Part shown: one piece after another, positions 35,843 through 46,267 of the stretch | Layout of the letters: every line of letters starts with the position of its first letter | How positions within the stretch are numbered: the first letter of the stretch is position 1 | Source: Aurantiacibacter sp. MUD11 | GTDB taxonomy: Bacteria; Pseudomonadota; Alphaproteobacteria; Sphingomonadales; Sphingomonadaceae | Direction: 5' to 3' | DNA: 64,000 nucleotides | Assembly (NCBI RefSeq): GCF_026967575.1 | Contig: NZ_CP114054.1 | Span: 248,001-312,000 of the forward strand | Notes under the pieces: generated by a model | Database searches by the model: none | The model's input: the letters and a program-made list of their open reading frames with translations, nothing else | Told to the model about the DNA's origin: nothing | Program-made: the position numbers and the translations under genes

Positions 35843-38073
35843 GCCTCCATCCAGTCCTTGAAGAAGCTCTTGTGCGCGTTGCGCAGGTCGCCGAGCGAGA
35901 CGCCCAGTAGGCTGTCGCCACCGGTGGTGCCGAGGCGGCGGAAGCCGACCCGGGCGGTGTCCTCGTCCTCGGTGCCCGCGGCCAGCGCACGGTTGAGCGC
36001 GTCGGGATCGGGAACGGTGACGATGTAACGGCCCTGATCCTCGCCGAACCACCACTGCGCATCGGTGTAGAGCGGATTTCCTTCGACTTCGGCGCCGATG
36101 CCGCCAGCCATGGCCATTTCGGCCAGTGCAACGGCGATGCCGCCGTCGGACACGTCATGCACCGCGCTGACGAGACCGTCGGCGATCAGCTGCCGCACGA
36201 TCTTGCCCGCGTTCTTTTCCAGCGCCAGGTCGACCGGGGGCGCACGGCCTTCGTCGCGGTCATGCACGACCTGCAGCCAGAGCGACTTGCCAAGGTGCGA
36301 GCGTTCGGGATCGGGCGTGGCCCATGCCTCGGAACCGACCAGGTAGATCGTCTCGCCCTCGGCCTTGAAATTCATTGTCATCATCGAGTCATAATCGTCG
36401 ATGATCCCGACCCCGCCGATGGCGGGGGTAGGAAGGATCGCACTCCCGCCGCCGGTCGCCTTGCTTTCGTTGTAGAGCGACACGTTGCCGCTCACGATCG
36501 GGAAGTCGAGCTCGCGGCAAGCCTCGCCCATGCCGTCCAGCGCGTGGACGAACTGGGCCATGATTTCCGGCCGCTGCGGGTTGGCGAAGTTGAGACAGTT
36601 GGTGACGGCCAGCGGACGCGCACCGACGGCGCACAGGTTGCGATAGGCCTCGGCAATCGCCTGCTTGCCACCTTCATAGGGGTCCGCATGGACATAGCGC
36701 GGCGTGCAATCGGTGCTGATCGCAAGGGCCTTCTTGGTGCCGTGCACGCGCACCACGCCGGCATCACCGCCGGTCTGCAGCGTGTCCGCACCCACCTGGC
36801 TGTCGTACTGTTCCGAAATCCAGCTCTTGGACGCGAGGTTGGGCGAGGCCAGCAGTTTGAGCAGGTCCGCGCCGACATTGTCGCTGTCGGGCTTGTTGGT
36901 CATCGGCTTGATGCCGGCCCAGGCGGTGTAGTCTTCGCGCGAGAGATACGGGCGGTCGTATTCCGGCGCATCGGCGGCAAGCGGGCCGAGCGGAATGTCG
37001 CAGACGACTTCGCCGCCCCATTCCAGCACCATGTGCCGGGTGTCGGTGACTTCGCCGATGACCGCGAAATCCAGTTCCCACTTCTCGAAGATGGCCGCCG
37101 CCATTTCTTCCTTGCCGGGCTTGAGAACCATGAGCATGCGCTCCTGGCTCTCGCTCAGCATCATTTCGTAAGGCGTCATGCCTTCTTCGCGGCAGGGCAC
37201 CTTGTCCATGTCGAGGCGGATGCCGGCCTTGCCGTTGGTGGCCATTTCGACCGACGAACTGGTCAGGCCCGCTGCACCCATGTCCTGGATGGCGACGATG
37301 GCATCGGTGGCCATCAGTTCGAGGCATGCTTCGATCAGCAGCTTTTCGGTGAAGGGGTCGCCGACCTGCACGGTGGGGCGCTTTTCCTCGGCATCCTCGG
37401 CGAAATCGGCGCTCGCCATGGTCGCGCCGTGAATGCCGTCGCGTCCGGTCTTGGAACCGACATAGACGATGGGGTTACCCACGCCGGTTGCCGCCGAGTA
37501 GAAGATCTTGTCCGCGTCGGCGACACCCACGGTCATCGCGTTGACCAGGATGTTGCCGTCATAGGCCGGGTGGAAGTTCGTCTCGCCCGCGACGGTCGGC
37601 ACGCCCACGCAGTTGCCATAACCGCCGATGCCCGCGACCACGCCCTGCACCAGGTGCTTCATCTTCGGGTGATCGGGCCGACCGAACCGCAGCGCATTGG
37701 CGTTCGCCACCGGGCGTGCGCCCATCGTGAAAACGTCGCGCAGGATGCCGCCGACGCCAGTAGCCGCGCCCTGGTAGGGCTCGATGTAGCTGGGGTGGTT
37801 GTGGCTCTCCATCTTGAAGATGGCGGCCTGCCCGTCACCGATGTCGATCACACCGGCGTTCTCGCCCGGACCGCAGATCACCCACGGTGCTTCGGTGGGC
37901 AGCTTCTTCAGGTGCAGGCGGCTCGACTTGTAGGAGCAGTGCTCCGACCACATGACCGAGAAGATGCCCAGCTCGACAAGGTTGGGCTCGCGGCCAAGCG
38001 CATGCAGGACGCGTTCGTATTCCTCGGGGCTGAGGCCGTGCTGTTCGACGATTTCGGGCGTGATTTCTGACAT
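35839..38073 (-). CDS. purL: Phosphoribosylformylglycinamidine synthase subunit PurL
   Basis: A 744-residue small-type PurL, the ATP-dependent synthase subunit that works with PurQ and PurS in the fourth step of purine synthesis. [20 protein letters not shown] near residue 45, [18 protein letters not shown] and the C-terminal [21 protein letters not shown] are family hallmarks. The glutaminase domain is absent, as expected for this type. purQ and purS are not in the window. Confidence 0.96.
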   Translation of the reverse strand: MSEITPEIVEQHGLSPEEYERVLHALGREPNLVELGIFSVMWSEHCSYKSSRLHLKKLPTEAPWVICGPGENAGVIDIGDGQAAIFKMESHNHPSYIEPYQGAATGVGGILRDVFTMGARPVANANALRFGRPDHPKMKHLVQGVVAGIGGYGNCVGVPTVAGETNFHPAYDGNILVNAMTVGVADADKIFYSAATGVGNPIVYVGSKTGRDGIHGATMASADFAEDAEEKRPTVQVGDPFTEKLLIEACLELMATDAIVAIQDMGAAGLTSSSVEMATNGKAGIRLDMDKVPCREEGMTPYEMMLSESQERMLMVLKPGKEEMAAAIFEKWELDFAVIGEVTDTRHMVLEWGGEVVCDIPLGPLAADAPEYDRPYLSREDYTAWAGIKPMTNKPDSDNVGADLLKLLASPNLASKSWISEQYDSQVGADTLQTGGDAGVVRVHGTKKALAISTDCTPRYVHADPYEGGKQAIAEAYRNLCAVGARPLAVTNCLNFANPQRPEIMAQFVHALDGMGEACRELDFPIVSGNVSLYNESKATGGGSAILPTPAIGGVGIIDDYDSMMTMNFKAEGETIYLVGSEAWATPDPERSHLGKSLWLQVVHDRDEGRAPPVDLALEKNAGKIVRQLIADGLVSAVHDVSDGGIAVALAEMAMAGGIGAEVEGNPLYTDAQWWFGEDQGRYIVTVPDPDALNRALAAGTEDEDTARVGFRRLGTTGGDSLLGVSLGDLRNAHKSFFKDWMEA

Positions 38074-38150
38074 GCGCAGCGCCTTAGCCCCGGCTTTGAA
38101 ACTCCGCCAGTCCCCAAGGGGGCAATTTTGCCCAGTTCAGCTGGAGAGGT

Positions 38151-38552
38151 TCAGCTGGCGAAGCGCAAAGTGACCCAGGTCGCCACCCCGGCAGCGACTG
38201 CCGTGGCGAAGGTGCCCCAAGCGATATCGGCCAGGCTGACATGGGTTGCCCACACCTTCATCACTGCCTGGCTGGTCAGGTCGAAGGTGGCGTAGCACAG
38301 CCCGCCCAGCAGCGCACCGTTGAGCAGGGCCGTGCCCACGCTGCCCGATTCCACCCCGGGGCGGATAGCGAACCAGACCATGCCGGCGATGTAGATGAGG
38401 TAGAAGGCCGCCGCTGCGCCCATGCGGAACTCCTCCGCCATGATGCTGCCGATGACCGGGCGATAGAGATTGTCTGCCGCCCAGCGTAGCCAGACGGCAT
38501 CCAGCGCGCCAAAGGCCACGGCGGCGGCAATATAGGCCACAATCCACTTCAT
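38151..38552 (-). CDS. DUF2177-family membrane protein
   Basis: A 133-residue protein with four membrane helices. MKWIVAYIAAAVAFGALDAVWLRW at the start and the later GGLCYATFDLTSQAVMKVW match DUF2177. Its function is unknown. It lies 77 bases upstream of purL on the same strand and is divergent from xseB with 63 bases between starts. Confidence 0.8.
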   Translation of the reverse strand: MKWIVAYIAAAVAFGALDAVWLRWAADNLYRPVIGSIMAEEFRMGAAAAFYLIYIAGMVWFAIRPGVESGSVGTALLNGALLGGLCYATFDLTSQAVMKVWATHVSLADIAWGTFATAVAAGVATWVTLRFAS

Positions 38553-38615
38553 GTTCGCTCTCCCACAGGTGGTGCAGCTTGACCCTGCGCGATGGGGCGG
38601 TCAATGGTCCCGCGC

Positions 38616-38864
38616 ATGAGTGAAACAAGCCCGCCGATTGCCGAGATGAGCTTCGAGGACGCGCTGCGTTCGCTGGAAGAGGTGGTTCGCCGCCTCGAAG
38701 GGGGCGAAGTGCCGCTCGACGAATCGATTGCGCTGTACGAGCGCGGCGAGGCGCTGCGGCGGCATTGCCAGGCGCGGCTCGACGCGGCGCAGGAGCGGAT
38801 CGAGAAGATCGTCGCCGGTCCCGATGGCAAGCCGCAGGGCACCGCGCCCTTCGACGCAGGGTAA
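38616..38864 (+). CDS. xseB: Exodeoxyribonuclease VII small subunit
   Basis: An 82-residue XseB. The helical core MSFEDALRSLEEVVRRLEGGEVPLDESIALYERGEALRRHCQ is the complete family domain; XseB subunits decorate the XseA nuclease, which is not in this window. ATG 38616 gives the usual N-terminus. It is followed by ispA after 5 bases; the xseB-ispA pair is common because both feed the dxs region in many bacteria. Confidence 0.93.
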   Translation: MSETSPPIAEMSFEDALRSLEEVVRRLEGGEVPLDESIALYERGEALRRHCQARLDAAQERIEKIVAGPDGKPQGTAPFDAG

Positions 38865-38869
38865 GCGCC

Positions 38870-39775
38870 ATGGGTCTGGTCCTCGCTGACGATATCCTCG
38901 CGACAGGCCTGCAGCGCATCCAGCGCGAGATCGATGCTGCCTTCGACGCGCTGCTGCCGGTGCCCGACGATGCCCGCGCGCGGCTGGTCGAGGCCATGCG
39001 TTATGCCACCATCGATGGCGGCAAGCGGGTGCGCCCGATGCTGCTGGTGACGGTGGCTGAGATGTACGGCGCCAGCCGCGAAGCGGCGGTGCGCGCCGGT
39101 GCGGCGATCGAGGCGATCCACGTCTACTCGCTGATCCACGACGACCTGCCGTGCATGGACGATGACGACCTGCGCCACGGCAAGCCGACGCTGCACCGCA
39201 AGTATGACGAGGCAACCGCAGTGCTGGCCGGGGATTCGCTCCACGCGCTCGCCTTCGAGGTGCTGGGCGGTACCCATGTCAGCAACGATCCCTTCATCCG
39301 CGCCGAACTGGTCCACGCGTTGGCCAGCGCCAGCGGCCACAACGGCATGGCCGGTGGCCAGGTGATGGATATGGCGGCGGAGGAAGAGGACTTCGACCTG
39401 CGCGGCGTCACTCGCCTGCAGCAGCTCAAGACCGGCGCCCTGCTGGGCGCGGCGGTGGAGATGGGCGCGATCCTCGGCAAGGTGCCGGAAGAAGGCAGGG
39501 CGCACCTGCGCGCCTATGCCCGCGATATCGGCCTCGCCTTCCAGATTGCCGACGACCTGCTGGACGAGGAAGGCGACGAGGAGAAGGCCGGCAAGGCGCT
39601 GCGCAAGGACGCAGAGCAGGGCAAGGCCACCTTCGTCAGCCTGATGGGCGCGGACAAGGCCCGCGAACAGGCCCGCGCGCTGTCCGAACAGGCCATTGGC
39701 CACCTTTCCGGACACGGTAGCGAGGCTGACCTGCTGCGCGCGCTGGCGCGGTTCATCGTCGAAAGGGACCGCTGA
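38870..39775 (+). CDS. ispA: Farnesyl diphosphate synthase (geranyltranstransferase)
   Basis: A 301-residue trans-prenyltransferase making farnesyl diphosphate for quinones, undecaprenyl phosphate and carotenoids. The first aspartate-rich motif is DDLPCMDDDD with LRHGKPTLH following, and the second is QIADDLLDEEGD. KRVRPMLLV near residue 50 binds the diphosphate. Length and spacing fit the short bacterial IspA class. ATG 38870 lies 5 bases after xseB, and its stop overlaps the coaD start. Confidence 0.93.
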   Translation: MGLVLADDILATGLQRIQREIDAAFDALLPVPDDARARLVEAMRYATIDGGKRVRPMLLVTVAEMYGASREAAVRAGAAIEAIHVYSLIHDDLPCMDDDDLRHGKPTLHRKYDEATAVLAGDSLHALAFEVLGGTHVSNDPFIRAELVHALASASGHNGMAGGQVMDMAAEEEDFDLRGVTRLQQLKTGALLGAAVEMGAILGKVPEEGRAHLRAYARDIGLAFQIADDLLDEEGDEEKAGKALRKDAEQGKATFVSLMGADKAREQARALSEQAIGHLSGHGSEADLLRALARFIVERDR

Positions 39776-40287
39776 TGGCGGAGCGCATCGGCCTATATCC
39801 CGGCACTTTCGACCCGGTCACGCTGGGTCATGCCGACATCATCCGGCGCGGAGCCAAGCTGGTCGACCGGCTGGTGATCGGTGTCACCACCAACCCCAGC
39901 AAGAACCCCATGTTCTCTCCCGCAGAGCGGATGGACATGATGCGCGCCGAGATCGACCGGCTGGGCCTGACAAATGTCGAAGTGCGCGGGTTCGACGCGC
40001 TGCTGATGAAGTTCGCCGACCATGTTGGTGCGGGCGTCATCATCCGCGGCCTGCGTGCGGTGGCGGACTTCGAATACGAATACCAGATGGCGGGCATGAA
40101 CCAGCAACTCGATGCGTCGATCGAGACGGTGTTCCTCATGGCCGATATCTCCTTGCAGCCCATCGCGTCCAAGCTGGTGAAGGAAATCGCCATCTACGGC
40201 GGCGACATCGCGCCGTTCGTGAGCCCGGCGGTGAAGGAGCTGGTGACTGCGCGCGTGGCCGATATCGGTCGGCGCGGGGAACTGTAA
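39775..40287 (+). CDS. coaD: Pantetheine-phosphate adenylyltransferase
   Basis: A 170-residue enzyme joining ATP and 4'-phosphopantetheine to dephospho-CoA. The nucleotidyltransferase motif PGTFDPVTLGHADII is at the N-terminus (T/H-x-G-H type), with IRGLRAVADFEYEYQMAGMN and the ISS-like LQPIASKLVKEIA downstream. The ATG at 39775 overlaps the ispA stop (TGATG). Confidence 0.95.
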   Translation: MAERIGLYPGTFDPVTLGHADIIRRGAKLVDRLVIGVTTNPSKNPMFSPAERMDMMRAEIDRLGLTNVEVRGFDALLMKFADHVGAGVIIRGLRAVADFEYEYQMAGMNQQLDASIETVFLMADISLQPIASKLVKEIAIYGGDIAPFVSPAVKELVTARVADIGRRGEL

Positions 40288-40366
40288 CCGCCAACATGTT
40301 CATTGAACTGTCATGCCGCAGCCGATAGAGCGCATGCCAAGAAATCACACATATCTGGACAGGATT

Positions 40367-41077
40367 ATGATCCGCCACATCGCGTTGTCGGCCATCGCTG
40401 CCGCTCTTACCTTCACCGCCGCGCCCGCCGCCGCGCAGGACATCAGCCTGTCGCCGGCCGTTGAGAGCACTGATTCCACCAACGTGGAAAACCGCGCGCT
40501 GCCGATCCGCGTGAATTTCGACATGGAGGAGGATCCCGAGAACATCCTCCTGCTTGACCTGTCCACCGGAGAGCGTGTCGCCATCCGCCTGGTCCCCGAA
40601 TGGGCGCCCAACCATGTCGAGCGGATCAAGACGTTGACGCGCGACGGCTTCTACAATGGCGTGCCCTTTCACCGCGTGATCGACGGCTTCATGGCGCAGA
40701 CGGGTGACCCGACCGGCACCGGCCAGGGCGGCTCCACCCTTCCTGACCTGGAAGAGGAGTTCAACTTCCTTCCGCACGTGCGCGGCACCGTGTCGATGGC
40801 GCGCGCGAATGAAGAGGACAGCGCCAACAGCCAGTTCTTCATCGTCTTCTACCCGCGCTTCGCGCTGGATCGCCGCTATACCAACTTCGGCCGCGTGATC
40901 GACAACATGGCCGCCGTCGACGCCATCCAGCGCGGCGAGCCGCCGGCCAATCCGACGCGGATCCTGCAGGCTTCCATCGCCGCCGACAACGTGCCGCAGA
41001 TGATGCCGACCGCGCCCAATGCGCCGCGCGACGAGGAAATCACGCTCGACATGCTCAACGCGCCGCTGGAAGAGTGA
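40367..41077 (+). CDS. Cyclophilin-type peptidyl-prolyl isomerase, exported
   Basis: A 236-residue periplasmic cyclophilin. Signal peptide MIRHIALSAIAAALTFTAAPAAAQ, then a cyclophilin domain with APNHVERIKTLTRDGFYNGVPFHRVIDGFMAQTGDPTGTGQGG, followed by VSMARANEEDSANSQFFI; the FHR arginine and QTGD and MARA elements are active-site conserved. It catalyses Pro isomerisation during folding of exported proteins. ATG 40367 is preferred; ATG 40334 would lengthen the signal region. Confidence 0.9.
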   Translation: MIRHIALSAIAAALTFTAAPAAAQDISLSPAVESTDSTNVENRALPIRVNFDMEEDPENILLLDLSTGERVAIRLVPEWAPNHVERIKTLTRDGFYNGVPFHRVIDGFMAQTGDPTGTGQGGSTLPDLEEEFNFLPHVRGTVSMARANEEDSANSQFFIVFYPRFALDRRYTNFGRVIDNMAAVDAIQRGEPPANPTRILQASIAADNVPQMMPTAPNAPRDEEITLDMLNAPLEE

Positions 41078-41089
41078 CGCTGCCAGCCC

Positions 41090-42118
41090 ATGCGGGTTGA
41101 TCTTTTCGATTTCGACCTACCGCAGGAACTTATCGCGCTGCGTCCCGCGCGGCCGCGCGATGCTGCGCGCATGCTGGTAGTGAAGGGGGACGAACCCTTT
41201 GCCGATTGCGGTGTGCTCGACCTGCCGAAGCTGCTGAACCCGGGTGACGTCCTAGTGTTCAACGATACCCGCGTGATTCCGGCGCAGCTCGAGGGTCGGC
41301 GGGGCGAGGCGAAGATCGGTGCGACGCTGCACAAGCGGCTCGACCTGCGCCGGTGGCAAGCTTTCATCCGCAACGCCAAACGACTGCGCGAAGGCGACGT
41401 GGTGGAATTCGGCGCGGGCGTGACGGCGATTGCGGAAAAGCGCCACAACGATGGCAGTTTCACCCTGGCCTTCGAGGGTGACGAGCCGGTCGAGCTACTG
41501 CTGGAGCGGGCAGGGCGCATGCCGCTGCCGCCCTATATCGCGGGCAAGCGCGATACCGACGCGCAGGACCGCGAGGACTACCAGACCATGTTTGCGCAGA
41601 AGGACGGCGCCGTTGCCGCGCCGACGGCCGCGCTCCACTTCACGGACCGTCTGGTGGCGGCGCTGGACGAGGCGGGCATCAAGCGCGAGACGCTGACGCT
41701 GCATGTGGGCGCGGGCACCTTCCTGCCGGTCAAGGCAGAGGACACCGACGACCACCAGATGCACTCCGAATGGGGCACGATCGATGCCGCCACGGCGGAT
41801 CGCCTGAATGCCGCGCGGGCAGCGGGCGGTCGCCTGATCGCCGTGGGCACCACCAGCCTGCGCCTGCTCGAAAGCGCGGCAGACGAGGACGGTACGATCC
41901 GGCCCTTCGCCGCCGACACGGATATCTTCATCACACCCGGTTATCGTTTCCGTGCGGTCGACGGGTTGATGACCAATTTCCACTTGCCCAAGTCGACGCT
42001 GATGATGCTGGTATCGGCACTGATGGGCACCGAGCGGATGCAGGCGGCCTACGCCCACGCCATCGGCGAGGGCTATCGCTTCTACAGCTACGGAGATTCG
42101 TCCCTGTTGCTTCCGTGA
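41090..42118 (+). CDS. queA: S-adenosylmethionine:tRNA ribosyltransferase-isomerase
   Basis: A 342-residue QueA that builds the epoxyqueuosine precursor on tRNA using the ribosyl part of [48 protein letters not shown] and the C-terminal [20 protein letters not shown] are characteristic. It precedes tgt (46257) on the same strand, with four unrelated genes between. No queuosine riboswitch is apparent upstream. Confidence 0.96.
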   Translation: MRVDLFDFDLPQELIALRPARPRDAARMLVVKGDEPFADCGVLDLPKLLNPGDVLVFNDTRVIPAQLEGRRGEAKIGATLHKRLDLRRWQAFIRNAKRLREGDVVEFGAGVTAIAEKRHNDGSFTLAFEGDEPVELLLERAGRMPLPPYIAGKRDTDAQDREDYQTMFAQKDGAVAAPTAALHFTDRLVAALDEAGIKRETLTLHVGAGTFLPVKAEDTDDHQMHSEWGTIDAATADRLNAARAAGGRLIAVGTTSLRLLESAADEDGTIRPFAADTDIFITPGYRFRAVDGLMTNFHLPKSTLMMLVSALMGTERMQAAYAHAIGEGYRFYSYGDSSLLLP

Positions 42119-42164
42119 CCGTTCGCCCGCTAGGCAGGTTGCAATCAGCAACTGGAGGTGGGTG

Positions 42165-43592
42165 ATGGCATCGGTTTTCGAAAGCGCGGCGCGCGCGGCA
42201 CTCACGCCGGTTCTCACCGGTCTTGCCAGTTTCAACCGACGCCGTTTGCCGTCCCCCGACCGGAACCCCTTCCTGCACGGCATTCACGCGCCGCTGGAAG
42301 CCGAGCAGACCTTCACCAACCTCAAGGTGACCGGCACCATTCCGCCACAGCTCGACGGGCAATATGTCCGCATCGGCCCGAACCCCTTCGGGGAGCACGA
42401 GAGGGGCCACCACTGGTTTGTCGGCGACGGCATGGTTCACGGCGTGAAGCTGCAGGGCGGCCACGTGCAATGGTATCGCAACCGCTTCATCCGTTCGCGC
42501 GACCTTGCCCGGCGGGGAGGTCCGGATGCGGCAGGTGGGCCACGTCGGGGTTTCAGCGATACGGTGAACACCAATGTCCTGCGTATCGGCGGAGATGTCA
42601 TGGCGCTGGTGGAGGCGGGTTCCTTTCCCGTCGCGCTCGACGACGACCTGGAGACGCGTGCCTATTCGGACTTTTCCGGCGGGCTTACCGGCTCCTACAC
42701 CGCGCATCCGCATGAGGACCCCAGGACCGGCGAACTGCATGCCATTTGCTACGACGGTGCCATCGCCGACACCTTGCGCCATGTGGTCATCGACAAGACG
42801 GGCAAGGTGCTGCGCGAGACTCCCGTACCCGTCCGGCATGGCCCTTCGGTGCACGATTGCGGGCTGACCGACCGCTACGTGCTGGTCTTCGACCTGCCGG
42901 TCTGCTTCTCGATGAAGGCGCTGATCGAAGGCCACCGCTTTCCCTATCGCTGGAAGCCCGACCACCAGGCGCGTGTGGGGCTGCTGCCGCGCGAAGGAAC
43001 GGGCGACCAGATCGTCTGGTGCGACGTCGACCCGGCCTTCGTCTTCCACATCGGCAACAGCTTCGACATGGCCGACGGCAAGGTCGCGGTGGATGTCTGC
43101 GCCTACGAGACCATGTTCGATGGCCCGATGGTCGGACCATTCGGCAAGGGCAGGGGGCTGGAGCGGTGGATCATCGATCCGGCAGGCCGCACGGTCCGCT
43201 GCGAGACGCTGGATGGCCGCGCGCAGGAATTCCCGCGCCCGGACGAGCGCCGCTTCTGCTCCGATTACCGTTACCTCTGGTGCATCGGGATTCCGGGCGA
43301 TGGCAAGCTCGACTTCCACGAAACATTGCCGCTGCTGCGGCATGACCTTACCTCGGGTGAGACGATCACTCGCGAGTTCGGCGGAGGCCGCGTGCCGGGC
43401 GAATTCGTCTTCGTCCCGCGCGAGGCCGATGCCCCCGAAGGCGATGGCTGGGTGATGGGCTACGTGGTCGACCCCGCCAAGGACGAGACCACCCTGGAAA
43501 TCTGCGACGCCATGACGCTTGACACTGTCGCGGCGGTCCACATACCCCACCGTATCCCTCCCGGTTTTCACGGAAATTGGCTGCCAGCGTGA
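42165..43592 (+). CDS. Carotenoid cleavage oxygenase (RPE65/CCO family)
   Basis: A 475-residue non-heme Fe(II) dioxygenase of the carotenoid/lignostilbene oxygenase family. Iron-ligand histidines are visible in the expected four places: TAHPHEDP (about 180), RHGPSVHDCG (about 225-230), FHIGNSFD (about 294) and the C-terminal GFHGNWLP. IPPQLDGQYVRIGPNPF near the start is also a family hallmark. Carotenoid or stilbene substrates cannot be distinguished. ATG 42165 has a GGAGG site (42154-42158). No carotenoid synthesis genes are adjacent; the stop overlaps the ABC ATPase start. Confidence 0.88.
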   Translation: MASVFESAARAALTPVLTGLASFNRRRLPSPDRNPFLHGIHAPLEAEQTFTNLKVTGTIPPQLDGQYVRIGPNPFGEHERGHHWFVGDGMVHGVKLQGGHVQWYRNRFIRSRDLARRGGPDAAGGPRRGFSDTVNTNVLRIGGDVMALVEAGSFPVALDDDLETRAYSDFSGGLTGSYTAHPHEDPRTGELHAICYDGAIADTLRHVVIDKTGKVLRETPVPVRHGPSVHDCGLTDRYVLVFDLPVCFSMKALIEGHRFPYRWKPDHQARVGLLPREGTGDQIVWCDVDPAFVFHIGNSFDMADGKVAVDVCAYETMFDGPMVGPFGKGRGLERWIIDPAGRTVRCETLDGRAQEFPRPDERRFCSDYRYLWCIGIPGDGKLDFHETLPLLRHDLTSGETITREFGGGRVPGEFVFVPREADAPEGDGWVMGYVVDPAKDETTLEICDAMTLDTVAAVHIPHRIPPGFHGNWLPA

Positions 43593-44530
43593 CCGACACC
43601 ATCCTCGAAATTTCCGGCCTTGAGAAAACCTACAAGGGCGGTGTGACGGCGCTGGGCGGCGTCGATCTTTCCATCAAGCGCGGCGAGATTTTCGCGCTGC
43701 TGGGGCCGAACGGCGCGGGCAAGACCACGCTTATCGGCTCGGTCTGCGGCATGGTACGCCCCACCGGCGGCACGATCCGCGCGTTCGGCAAGGACATCGC
43801 CAGGCACTGGAAAGAAGTGCGCCGCGATATCGGGCTGGTGCCGCAGGAACTCAGCTTCGATATGTTCGACAAGGTGATCCGGCAGGTGCGCTATTCGCGC
43901 GGCATGTTCGGCTACGCGCCGGACGAGCAGCGCATCGAGGAGGTGCTGAAGAGCCTCAGCCTGTGGGACAAGCGCGACGTTTCCATCCGCGAACTGTCGG
44001 GCGGGATGAAGCGCCGCGTGATGATCGCCAAGGCGCTGAGCCACGATCCGCAGCTGCTGTTCCTCGATGAGCCGACGGCGGGCGTCGATGTCGAACTGCG
44101 CCGCGACATGTGGCGGCAGATCGATGCCCTGCGCGAACGCGGCACCACCATTATCCTCACCACGCACTACATCGAGGAGGCCGAGGAAATGGCCGACCGT
44201 GTGGGCGTGATCAACAAGGGCAAGATCCTGCTGGTCGACGACAAGGATGCCATCATGGCGCAGCTGGGCCGGACGGAGGCGCACTTCACCATGGAGCCTG
44301 CGCTCGCCGCCCTGCCGCCCTCGCTGGAGAAATACCCGGTACACCTGGAGGACGACGGCGCGCGGCTGGTCTATCGCGGCGGCGATGGCACCGGTCTCGG
44401 CAAGCGCGAGGTTGCCGAACTGGCGCAGGCGATGACGCGCGAGAACATCGGTTTTGCCGGTATCGAGACGCGCGAGAGCACGCTGGAGGAAATCTTCGTC
44501 GACCTGCTGGCAGAGCGGGAGGGCGCGTAA
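43589..44530 (+). CDS. ABC-2 type exporter, ATP-binding subunit
   Basis: A 313-residue ATPase. Walker A LLGPNGAGKTTLIG, signature LSGGMKRRVMIAKAL, Walker B LLFLDEPTAGVD and the switch TTHYIEEAEEMADRVGVINKG are all intact. The C-terminal extension after 230 is typical of DrrA-like multidrug, polysaccharide or heme exporters. The GTG start overlaps the carotenoid oxygenase stop (GTGA) and the TAA overlaps the permease start. Substrate unknown. Confidence 0.92.
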   Translation: MTDTILEISGLEKTYKGGVTALGGVDLSIKRGEIFALLGPNGAGKTTLIGSVCGMVRPTGGTIRAFGKDIARHWKEVRRDIGLVPQELSFDMFDKVIRQVRYSRGMFGYAPDEQRIEEVLKSLSLWDKRDVSIRELSGGMKRRVMIAKALSHDPQLLFLDEPTAGVDVELRRDMWRQIDALRERGTTIILTTHYIEEAEEMADRVGVINKGKILLVDDKDAIMAQLGRTEAHFTMEPALAALPPSLEKYPVHLEDDGARLVYRGGDGTGLGKREVAELAQAMTRENIGFAGIETRESTLEEIFVDLLAEREGA

Positions 44531-45303
44531 TGAGCATGGCCTTCAACGCCCGCGGCGCCTTCGCCATCTTCAAGAACGAGGTGATGCGCATGTTCCGCAC
44601 CGCCTTCGGCTCGATCGCCTCGCCGGTGATCACCACCTCGCTCTACCTCGTCGTGTTCGGTGCCGCGATCGGCAGCCGGATGGAGCTGCCGGGCGGGGTC
44701 GACTACGCCTCCTTCATCGTGCCCGGCCTCCTGATGCTGACCCTGCTGACCGAGAGCACCAGCAACGCCAGCTTCGGTATCTACATGCCCAAGTTCACCG
44801 GGGCGATCTACGAACTGCTGTCGGCACCGGTCGGCGTGGTCGAGACGCTGATCGGGTTCGTCGGCGCGGCGGCGGTCAAATCGCTGATCCTCGCGGCGGT
44901 CATCCTCGGCACGGCGGCGCTGATCGTCGATTACCAGATCGCTCATCCGATCCTCGCCTTCTTCTACATCCTGCTGATCGCTGCGACCTTCTCGCTGCTG
45001 GGCTTCATCATCGGCCTGTGGGCGGACGGCTTCGAGAAGCTGCAGATCGTACCGCTACTGATCCTGATGCCGCTCACCTTCCTGGGCGGCACCTTCTATT
45101 CGATCGACATGCTCGGCGAACCGTGGCGGAGTGTCGCGCTGATCAACCCGGTGGTCTATCTCGTAAACGGGCTGCGCTGGACCTTCCTCGGCACCTCCGA
45201 TTTCCCCATCGGCATCTCGCTGGGTGCGACCTTTGCCTTCCTGCTGATCTGCGTCGGCATAATCACGTGGATCTTCAAGACGGGGTGGCGCCTGCGCGAA
45301 TGA
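44530..45303 (+). CDS. ABC-2 type exporter, permease subunit
   Basis: A 257-residue permease with six membrane helices. ASFIVPGLLMLTLLTESTSNASFGIYMPKFTGAIYELLSAPV is the ABC2-membrane signature, and LIGFVGAAAVKSLILAAVIL and LLGFIIGLWADGFEKLQ follow. It pairs with the preceding ATPase as an efflux system. ATG 44530 overlaps the ATPase stop codon by one base. Confidence 0.92.
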   Translation: MSMAFNARGAFAIFKNEVMRMFRTAFGSIASPVITTSLYLVVFGAAIGSRMELPGGVDYASFIVPGLLMLTLLTESTSNASFGIYMPKFTGAIYELLSAPVGVVETLIGFVGAAAVKSLILAAVILGTAALIVDYQIAHPILAFFYILLIAATFSLLGFIIGLWADGFEKLQIVPLLILMPLTFLGGTFYSIDMLGEPWRSVALINPVVYLVNGLRWTFLGTSDFPIGISLGATFAFLLICVGIITWIFKTGWRLRE

Positions 45304-45322
45304 CCCGCTAGCGGGTGCGGCC

Positions 45323-46267
45323 ATGAGAAAACTTGCCATCCTTGCCACTCCGCTGGCGCTGATTGCCGCGCCCGCAGCCGCCGAATTGCCCACCGCCGCG
45401 CGCGCCATGATCGACGCCGCGATTGCTTCAGGCGATGCCGAGCAGGTGGAGGCGGTGATCGCCACTGCGCGCACTGCCTTTCCGGACGACAGCGCCGAAA
45501 TCGACGCCATCTGGACTGCCTACCAGGCCGAGCAACGCGAACTGGCCGCCGCCGAGGCCGCTGCCGAGGTCGAGCAGATTCGCCAGGCGGGCCTGTTCGA
45601 CAACTGGAGCGGGGAAGGGCAGATCGGCGCCTTCCAGTCCTCCGGCAACACCGACGAAATCGGCCTCAGCGCGGCGCTTGATCTCCAGCGCGAGGGCATC
45701 GACTGGGAGCACCGGCTGAAGTTTACCGCCGACTATCGCCGGCAGGACGGCACGACCTCGCGCGAGCAATTCCTCGCCCGCTACGAACCGCGCTACCAGA
45801 TCAACGACGGGCTGTTCGCCTTCGGCCTTGCCCAGTACGAGCGCGACCGGCGGCAGGGCTTTTCCGGGCGCTATTCGCTCTCCGGCGGCCTAGGCTACAA
45901 GGTGATCGATACCGACACCATGGAACTGTCGGTCAAGGCTGGCCCGGCCTACCGTGTCACCCAGTTCATCGACGGCACCGAAACCAGCCGCGTTGCCGGT
46001 CTCGTCGGGCTCGATTTTGACTGGCAGATTTCCGACAGCATCAAGTTTACGCAGGATGCCAACGGCACGGCGGAAACCGGCGGCGAGGCGCTGCTGATCG
46101 TCGATGGCGCGAACACCAGCCTGACCGCCACGACCGGCCTCGAAGTGGGCGTCAGCGATGCGCTGCGCGCCCGCCTTTCATGGGCCGTCGAGTATGACAG
46201 CAACCCGCCCGCCGGGGCTGTCAGCACCGATACGCTGACGCGGTTCACGCTCGTCTATGGCTTCTGA
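45323..46267 (+). CDS. DUF481 outer-membrane beta-barrel protein
   Basis: A 314-residue exported protein. A signal peptide ([20 protein letters not shown]) is followed by an Ala/Glu-rich helical segment (to about residue 90) and a DUF481 barrel starting at [28 protein letters not shown] with alternating aromatic strands and the terminal FTLVYGF. The family is thought to contribute to salt or stress tolerance; the function here is unknown. Its last 11 bases overlap the start of tgt. Confidence 0.82.
   Translation: MRKLAILATPLALIAAPAAAELPTAARAMIDAAIASGDAEQVEAVIATARTAFPDDSAEIDAIWTAYQAEQRELAAAEAAAEVEQIRQAGLFDNWSGEGQIGAFQSSGNTDEIGLSAALDLQREGIDWEHRLKFTADYRRQDGTTSREQFLARYEPRYQINDGLFAFGLAQYERDRRQGFSGRYSLSGGLGYKVIDTDTMELSVKAGPAYRVTQFIDGTETSRVAGLVGLDFDWQISDSIKFTQDANGTAETGGEALLIVDGANTSLTATTGLEVGVSDALRARLSWAVEYDSNPPAGAVSTDTLTRFTLVYGF

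Noticed and set aside
41078..41089. Queuosine (preQ1) riboswitch before queA
   Set aside because: Only 12 bases separate the cyclophilin stop and queA, too little for an aptamer.
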